Shown: positions 57,998 through 64,000 of the stretch, piece by piece | Position numbering within the stretch: position 1 is the stretch's first letter | Layout: every line of letters starts with the position of its first letter | Origin: Elgaria multicarinata webbii | Taxonomy: Eukaryota > Chordata > Lepidosauria > Squamata > Anguidae | Length of the DNA: 64,000 nt | Direction of reading: 5' to 3' | NCBI RefSeq assembly: GCF_023053635.1 | Contig: NC_086172.1 | Coordinates: forward strand, 51,626,001 to 51,690,000 | The notes under the pieces: model-generated | Told to the model about the DNA's origin: nothing | Seen by the model: only the letters and a program-made list of their open reading frames with translations | The model's database searches: none | Translations under genes and position numbers: made by a program

Positions 57998-59087
57998 CAG
58001 GGGTAGGGAACATTTTCAGCTTGAGAGCCAAATTGCAAACTGGGGAAGGTCTCGGGGCCACACTTCATTTGTGGGTGGGGCCAAAGGTAGAGCGGGCAGG
58101 GCCAAATGTGAGTTTTACCATTTAAAGCCTACACAGAAGTAAGCAGGGCAATGCTTTTGCATGTCTACTCAGAAGCAAACAGGACTGAATCACTGAACAG
58201 CAATTTGAAATAGCATCTCAAATACATTCTCAACTCAAGTCTGCATTCAGCCTCCAAATTATTTTACACAGATTGCAAAAAGCTTTAAAAACATACACAC
58301 TAAAAAAGCATTTCCCAATTTGATGACTGTAGGGATGCTTAGATTGGCAAGAGAAAAAACATGCCAGTGTTTAAAAAAGGAAGCAAACCATAAAAGAGAA
58401 AAATACATTGGGTTTCCCCCCTGCTTTTTAATTTATGAACTAAAAAATCCATTGAAAATATTAAAATGGCATTTGCACTAACAAGGATTGCCCTCAGTGA
58501 GTTTGGAAACGATGTTTGAAGTGGAATCCAACTCCAGTTATGAAGGCAATCCTACTTTATTTGGAAAAGTCATAACACTACATTGGGGTAGGCAACCTAG
58601 CGCCTCCAGACATTCTGGACTGTAACTCATATAATTCCAATCACTGGCCATGATGACTGAACCTGATGGGAGTTGTAGCCATAAGGTTGTATCCAATGGT
58701 GTCCTGCTACCAGCAGAACCACTAGAGGATGCAGCCCCCTGTATGCCCCCCCACCCAATCTCTTCCAGAGAGTGGAAGGACTGCATGTCTTGTCAATTAA
58801 GGTTGCCTGCCTGCAAAATGTACTCCTCAGTTTGGTGCAGTAGCTCGCCTGCCTGCAAAATGCACACATAAATTCTGTGCAACAGCTTTCCTGTTGCAAA
58901 ATGTGCAGCACAAAATCTTTACAACACCTGGATTTTTGGCAGGGCATTTAAAGCTTAATTGGCCTTAAAAATCCTCCTATCTGTGATCTGAGATAATAGT
59001 AAAAACACACACAGAAAACACTTACAGGCCAGATGGGGAACCCCAGGGGCCTCATCCAGTCTATGGGCCAGAGGTCCTCCATCCCTG
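57998..59087. mobile_element. hAT-like DNA transposon remnant (about 1.09 kb)
   Basis: The left end caggggtagggaacattttc faces the right end tgggccagaggtcctccatc-cctg, giving imperfect CAGGGRTRG termini of the hAT/Charlie type. The flanks ctctacaa and ctcttgtg agree at only four of eight places, so a target duplication is not secure. The interior holds a minus-strand interspersed repeat (58586-58680). No transposase frame is recognised. Confidence 0.5.
58586..58690 (-). repeat. interspersed repeat (gggagttgtagcc type)
   Basis: It contains agcgcctccagacattctgg and ctgatgggagttgtagcc, the foldback version of the family at 9101-9200 and 45755-45850. Confidence 0.45.
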
Positions 59088-60823
59088 CTCTTGTGTTATG
59101 GGTCATTGTTATGTGGCCATTCTCTCTCCTCTCTGTGATTGCCTTGACAAACATTTTCCCTTTCAAATGACTTCATTTTCTTCCCATATAATCACAGGGA
59201 TGATTCCAGCCAACTGGGTATCAGATAGTGAATGAGATTATGTAATGCTGCTTTAGACAAATGGAGCCAATTAAGGGTGCGGTGCACTGCTGGCTGCATT
59301 TATCACATCGGTGATCTCAGCAAAGCAGATTACCAAACCTCTTCATTGTGCATGGGTGAACACATTTCTCCACCTTTCAATGCAATTCTGAAAAATTGCT
59401 CAAAGGGGGCACTTTTTGGAGATGCTGAAAATGTTCGTTAAAAAAGCCCCCTTTTGGCCCTGCCCTAGTTCTAGCTGCCTTTAATATTTTTAAACCCCCG
59501 GATTAGATATTTATTCATATTAACTCTAATTTGTGACAAATCTTTATATTATGCTGGTGTTCCACAAAATATTATTTCAAAAGAAATACTTGAAACCTAT
59601 TGTACAATTTAACGTGAAAATGTCTCCGGTGATGAACTTATATTTAGGATGCTCACCAAATCAAATTAACACTGAGTGCAATTCATAGATTAAATTAATG
59701 TTTGCCTTTAGGGAACAGCCGGTTATCATTTTTAGCTTGTAATGCTATCTTTGCTTGAATACAGGTCCTTTCAGCAATTTGCTGTTACCTGTATGTCTAT
59801 ATTTTATTACAGAACTGAAGATGAAAGATAAATGTTAAAAAAAACACCAATTTCTTCTAATTTGATAGGTGTCTTCTGTGAGCAGAGGAAAATTCAAAGA
59901 GATCTACAGGATCAGCTTCCTTTTGAAAGAGATAGCACTTGGAGACCTATGTCTTTGTAATAATAAGAACCATAGCAATTTATGGCCACGAAAATGATCC
60001 TGTCCATAGGACAAGATTCACGTTGGCAAAAATCGTAAAGCCATAGCAGCACCCCTAGAACTCCAAAACATCTGTTTGGAACCCTGTCAGTCAGTTTCAA
60101 AGACAAATTGGATTCATATCCCCCACCATAGTCATTGAACACTCAAATCAAATAAACCAATTTCATCATCTACATCCACCCATTGTCTATACCCAACCAT
60201 TGTTATCTGATTGGAACTAAGCCCAGATGAGCATGCTGCTGCAGGAGCAGGCTTTTCTGGAATCCTTACTGTTCACCTCTTGGCTCTCCCCAAGCCAATC
60301 CTACGTATGTACCCCAGAGGAGTTAGCCACCCCTACTGCTGAGTTCAGGAGCTTGGTGCCCTTTCCAAACTTCACATTCTTCATGCAGTTTCTGAAATGC
60401 CACGCCAAGCTTCTCTTCAGCCACAACCCACTCCTCCACGTTAGACAGTGCTGCGACAACTGAACTTGCTTGTATTTGATTTTAATGGAATGTGAGCAAA
60501 ACTAACATCCTGTGAATAGGGTGGTGGCAGCGGCGGTGTGTGTATATACAATCTAGCAGGAGCAATAAATGGAGCCCAGGACATGGACTTGGCTTTGTTC
60601 TCAGTGACTTCCCCTGACTTATACGCAACAAAGTAAATGAGCTGAAATCTGGGACACAACTGAGAGGGGAACTCAGCCGGAACTCTCCTTCCCATCAAAC
60701 TTTTAATGCTTACTTCAGCAATCTTAGCCATTACCTAAACTCAGATGCTTGCAAATGTTTGTATTGTAGCCAAAAGAACCAAGGGAACATTAGAACATTA
60801 CTTTCTGGCATGCAATATTAATA
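59088..60823. other. intronic unique DNA
   Basis: No exon or repeat recognised. Small frames only. Confidence 0.5.
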
Positions 60824-60897
60824 GGGCCGGATCTAAAGCTTTAAAGCGCTTTATAACTGTTATAAAGCGCTTTAAAGCAGTAGTGTAGATCCTGCCC
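60824..60897. mobile_element. 74-bp hairpin MITE
   Basis: It begins gggccggatcta and ends tagatcctgccc. The centre ctttaaagcgctttataact with gttataaagcgctttaaag folds almost completely. Its ends match the palindromic MITEs at 9201 and 46660. Confidence 0.7.
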
Positions 60898-60979
60898 AAG
60901 TTTAACAACTTGCCAAAATGTTGTTAGGGGTAAAATGGTAAGTATAGCACATTTTCTCTTAATCCAATGTGTCACCATA

Positions 60980-61034
60980 GAAGAAGAAGAAGAAGAAGAA
61001 GAAGAAGAAGAAGAAGAAGAAGAAGAAGAAGAAG

Positions 61035-61085
<51 letters not shown>
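60980..61085 (+). repeat. compound (GAA)19-(CAG)16 repeat
   Basis: Nineteen GAA units (60980-61036), one G, then sixteen CAG units (61038-61085), all uninterrupted, followed by cgg cag. The long Ala, Ser, Arg and Cys homopolymer frames are artefacts. It lies deep in the presumed KCNJ3 intron. Confidence 0.95.
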
Positions 61086-61087
<2 letters not shown>

Positions 61088-61632
61088 GCAGCGTATGCTT
61101 GATGTTTTGTGTGCTTGTTGCCATCGTATGTAGTGAGAGTTTGCATATTTAGGCTGGGAAATCATCACAACCTGGGTCACCAGGGATCACAGTCCCCTAT
61201 CACATGCTATCTTGGATCCTATTCTGGAGCTTTTGCTTGAGGTGGTAAGAAGCAATGATCCACAGTGACTTGTCCAATAATGATTTATATCAGCATTTTC
61301 ACATCTCCAAGTTATGAAGTGACAACCGCAATCAGTCTTCTTAAGTCTCTTCCCTTTCCCTATATTTTGAAAGCTGTTAGTAGAAAGGCTAATGCGTTTT
61401 CACATTTTCAGGATATTCTTACAGAAGCAATAAGAAATCCTTTGACTCTTGGCATATGAAATTCATATGAGATTCACAGCTGCATCACCCCCACCCCCCT
61501 GCAAAAGGCAGGGAAAAGGACCATTTATCTAACTCACTGTTCCACTCTGTGCAGAAAAGATGCATATGGAATGGATGATTTCTGCTCAATCTGTGTCAAA
61601 AATCATATTGGTTTAACTCCAATGGAGAAAGA
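61086..61632. other. intronic unique DNA
   Basis: No exon or repeat recognised. Confidence 0.5.
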
Positions 61633-62812
61633 CATGTTGCTTACCTGTAACTGTGGTTCTTTGAGTGGTCATCTGTACATTCACACTTTATGGGGCTCTG
61701 CGCCTGCGCGGAACCTCACTTGAAAACTTCCAATAGCTGAGAAGCATTTTAGGCAGGAACTCCTCCCCCACTGTTGTACATATGTATACTGTGTTCCCAC
61801 CTTATCCCTCAGTTCCTTGAGACCGCTGTTTGATCTCGAACTTTAGGATAATCTAACTCTCGGTATCAACATGTTAACAATCACTGAAGTGGGGACAGTG
61901 GGAGGGTAATGTGAATGCACAGATGACCACTCGAAGAACCACAGCTACAGGTAAGTAACCTGTCATTCTTCTTCATGGTCTCTGTGCATCACACTTTATG
62001 GGGCGATTAGCAAACTAACTTACCGGGGGTGGGTAAGGTGTCCACTGGAGAACTGTTGACAGCACATAAATCTAAAACATTTGGCTTTAGATTTCTTCTT
62101 TTTAGGCGGTGGCTCAACCAGCAATTTAGGCTTCTTTGCCTTCTTTGCTAACTTTTTGGCCACTGTTAGCGAGTAGCTCAGCATTTGTGGTCTCGTTCCT
62201 GGGGTCTGAGACGCTGAAGGAACCGAGTCTTCTACCAACATCATGACCGTTGGTCAAGCTGCTGGCTTTTGGGTGTCTACTGCCTGCAAAGCTTTTTGCC
62301 ACAGGATTAATTTAAATCAGTCGGCTCTGTTCTTCCTGGCTTGTTTGGAAAAGGATATGCAATGTTTGCAGGTCTCGATAACATGGCCATCTCCGAGGCA
62401 CAATAAGCACAGGATGTGTCTGTCGGAGGGTGGCAGTTTACTACCACATTGGATGCATTTGGGGAAAGGGGCCTTCAAGGCCATGCGCTCAAGGGGAGAG
62501 TTAGCGACTAACTAGAATTTTTTTTAATTATTATTACTTTTAGATAAACAAGAAAAGAAGAAGAAATTTGAAAATAAGAACCAATCTCAGCAATCTAAAG
62601 GTATGCAGACCTGCGAAGTTCCCGACGAGGTAACACTGATGTTGGTCAAAGAGGAACTGAGGGATAAAGCAGGAACACAGTATACATATGTACAAAGGGA
62701 GGGAGGAGTTCCTGCCTAAAATGTTTCTCAGCTGTTGGAAGTCTCTGAGCGAGGCTCCGCACAGGCACAGAGCCCCATAAAGTGTGATGCACAGAGACCA
62801 TGAAGAAGAACC
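61633..62812 (-). mobile_element. DIRS-like tyrosine-recombinase retrotransposon, short fossil
   Basis: The ends are inverted repeats (61635-61822 and 62650-62812, roughly 160-190 bp). The middle (61910-62003) joins the reverse complement of the left end (cgaagaaccacagctacagg) to the reverse complement of the right end (cttcttcatggtctctgtgc). That is the internal complementary region that defines DIRS elements. On the minus strand a gag-like part lies between the upstream terminal repeat and this region. No reverse transcriptase or recombinase part is recognised, so the copy is broken and non-autonomous. The arms differ by perhaps 15 percent, suggesting moderate age. Confidence 0.75.
62245..62500 (-). 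pseudogene. DIRS gag-like part (fossil)
   Basis: The minus strand shows closely spaced Cys pairs and a His in a zinc-finger-like arrangement. Basic sequence (KKLAKKAKKPK and PPPKKKKSK, 62020-62244) lies downstream. Cys-rich blocks of this kind occur in DIRS gag proteins. It is recognisable only in part and is broken. Confidence 0.5.
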
Positions 62813-63179
62813 CAGATTTTTCCAGCATTCTCAGAATGCATGAAGAGCCTCCATGAATACCAGGGGCTCTCCACTTCAGAAAATTGCCCTTCATGACCAG
62901 AGGGCAACAGAAATGCACAAAGAGGGGTGTGTCCTCTACTCAGTCCTCTACTCGGGTATAGAATTCCTGAATAGGGTTTGTGTGGTATAGACAATCCACA
63001 GCCAACGTTGAATACAAATTCCCACATATCACTTTAAGCATCAGAAGGCTATGTGGCTGTAAATCTTTCAGCATGAGTTCACATTTCTTTTGAAGAGCCT
63101 CATACCTATGGTGAGCCAAATTCAATGTTATGCAAGTTTACCTGAACTTGTGTAATGGGTTTATCTTCCCGTCTCCCCC
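62813..63179. other. intronic unique DNA
   Basis: Nothing recognised. Confidence 0.5.
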
Positions 63180-63345
63180 CGCCCCCCAATCTGCTCTGGA
63201 GGATCCTCCAACTCTCTGGAATAGATTTGGGAGGCATGGGGGCAGGTTTGCAGAGGGAAGGGAAAATTGATCCACCAAGAAGATGTGGTCTGTTGGTAGA
63301 AGGACACCATTGGATACACTCCAATAAAACTACATTAAGCATGGC
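63180..63345. repeat. unclassified hairpin repeat, copy 3
   Basis: ccccaatctgctctggagga pairs with ctctggaatagatttgggag, followed by a purine-rich stretch (gcagagggaagggaaaattg), as in 42183-42300. Confidence 0.5.
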
Positions 63346-63599
63346 TGGCTAGGAGATACTGGGAGCTGTAGGCCCTTTCTCCTTCTAAATATACAGAGGA
63401 TTGCACCTTAAATCCCTAAAAATCTACTAGATAGGTTTAAAAACATTGCTGACAGCACTGTCCATACTGAATTGTTGGTTTTTACACAATGCTATGTAAG
63501 TAATCTTATTTGGCTACATGGCAACATAATTGGAGGCAAATGAAGCTATACTGCCCTCATTCAGGAGCAGGAAGAGGAATCTTATATTATTCATAACAA
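63346..63599. other. intronic unique DNA
   Basis: Nothing recognised. Confidence 0.5.
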
Positions 63600-63830
63600 T
63601 TATTATAATTTGTTATTACTGTAACACTCATATCTCACCTTTCCTCTAAGAAGGACATGGTGTACATACCCTCTCGCCATTTTATTTGCACAACAAACTT
63701 GTGAATTATGTTTGGTTGAGAAATAGTGACTACCCAAGAGCATCTAATGAGCTTGGCTTTTGAGTGGGGATTTGAACCTGGATCTCACTAGTCCTCGTCT
63801 GACATGCTAACCACTGGGCCAGTGCTCTCT
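63600..63830 (-). mobile_element. MIR-like tRNA-derived SINE, minus strand
   Basis: On the minus strand the head reads tggcccagtggttagcatgt (A box tggcccagtgg) and ggttcaaatcc (B box). The body is a CORE-SINE-like stretch, followed by the tail cttagaggaaaggtgagata. The RNA polymerase III boxes are nearly consensus, but the copy has diverged. Confidence 0.7.
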
Positions 63831-64000
63831 GAATTGGTATATTGTGGCAGTTTCATTGTGATACAGGAAGACTGAGAGCATTACATGGTTGCCTTGGCAA
63901 TGAGGATGCATGTATCCTCCCCCACTCCAAAAAGAAACATATCAGGATTTTATTGTGTGTGTTTTTTTAAAAAAAACCATGCATTCAGGTATCAAGATGT
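63831..64000. other. window end, unique DNA
   Basis: Nothing recognised. Confidence 0.5.

Larger units (their letters stand above)
35484..64000 (-). other. KCNJ3: KCNJ3 last intron (3' part)
   Basis: No further KCNJ3 exon is found up to the right edge. Mammalian KCNJ3 has a very long last intron, so the remaining window is taken to be intronic. It is filled with transposons listed separately, many in either orientation. Confidence 0.7.

Noticed and set aside
60841-61180. Long poly-Ala, poly-Ser, poly-Arg and poly-Cys frames on both strands
   Set aside because: They are translations of the GAA/CAG repeat and not genes.
63770-63830. Possible functional tRNA gene on the minus strand
   Set aside because: A and B boxes are present, but the sequence does not fold into a full cloverleaf and is joined to a SINE body.
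35497-64000. Search for further KCNJ3 exons
   Set aside because: The core of the channel (the selectivity-filter TIGYG region) does not appear in any frame listed. The upstream exons must lie outside the window.

Overview
The window is vertebrate nuclear DNA, most likely from a squamate reptile (a lizard). One host coding exon is recognisable: the last coding exon of KCNJ3 (GIRK1/Kir3.1) on the minus strand at 34894-35483. Its splice acceptor and stop codon are visible, and its protein is close to the mammalian sequence as I remember it. Everything to the right (35484-64000) would then be the last KCNJ3 intron. Everything to the left would be KCNJ3 3' UTR followed by intergenic DNA. The lizard assignment is an inference from the repeat mix: L2-like, CR1 and L1 LINEs, a Copia LTR element, a DIRS-like element, many palindromic MITEs and tRNA-derived SINEs together. 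No second host gene, rRNA, functional tRNA or CRISPR array is seen.

Left part (1-34 kb): LINE 3' ends (1-678, about 1230-1330, 3798-4031, 4576-4690, 10968-11234, 20215-20640, 26203-26700) and an L1 3' end (20994-21790) lie in mostly AT-rich unique DNA. The centrepiece is a minus-strand CR1 LINE (about 14487-19278). It is interrupted by a minus-strand Copia-family LTR element (15680-19249) with two 428-bp LTRs that differ at about four sites. Its primer-binding site matches the anticodon arm of initiator tRNA-Met. A CpG-rich MITE family of about 500 bp occurs at 9265-9775, 25883-25997, 29728-30229 and 32736-33210. The first copy sits inside another palindromic MITE and the third inside an older interspersed repeat.

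Middle part (33.5-39.5 kb): a 126-bp near-perfect palindrome (33495-33620), the KCNJ3 3' UTR and exon, then a very GC-rich repeated block (37600-38060, continued at 38834-38890) split by an L2-like LINE.

Right part (39.5-64 kb, inside the KCNJ3 intron): further LINE tails, CR1 fragments, a nested LINE at 48.7-49.8 kb, a long-TIR element with a LINE inside it (52812-53782), more CpG-rich MITEs (55.3-57 kb), a hAT-like element (57998-59087), a compound GAA/CAG repeat (60980-61085) and a short DIRS-like fossil with its diagnostic inverted ends and internal complementary region (61633-62812). A MIR-like SINE lies near the right edge.

Apart from KCNJ3, the genes here do not work together as a pathway. 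The window is a record of layered transposon insertions around one neuronal and cardiac potassium channel exon. All family assignments were made by eye, without database searches.
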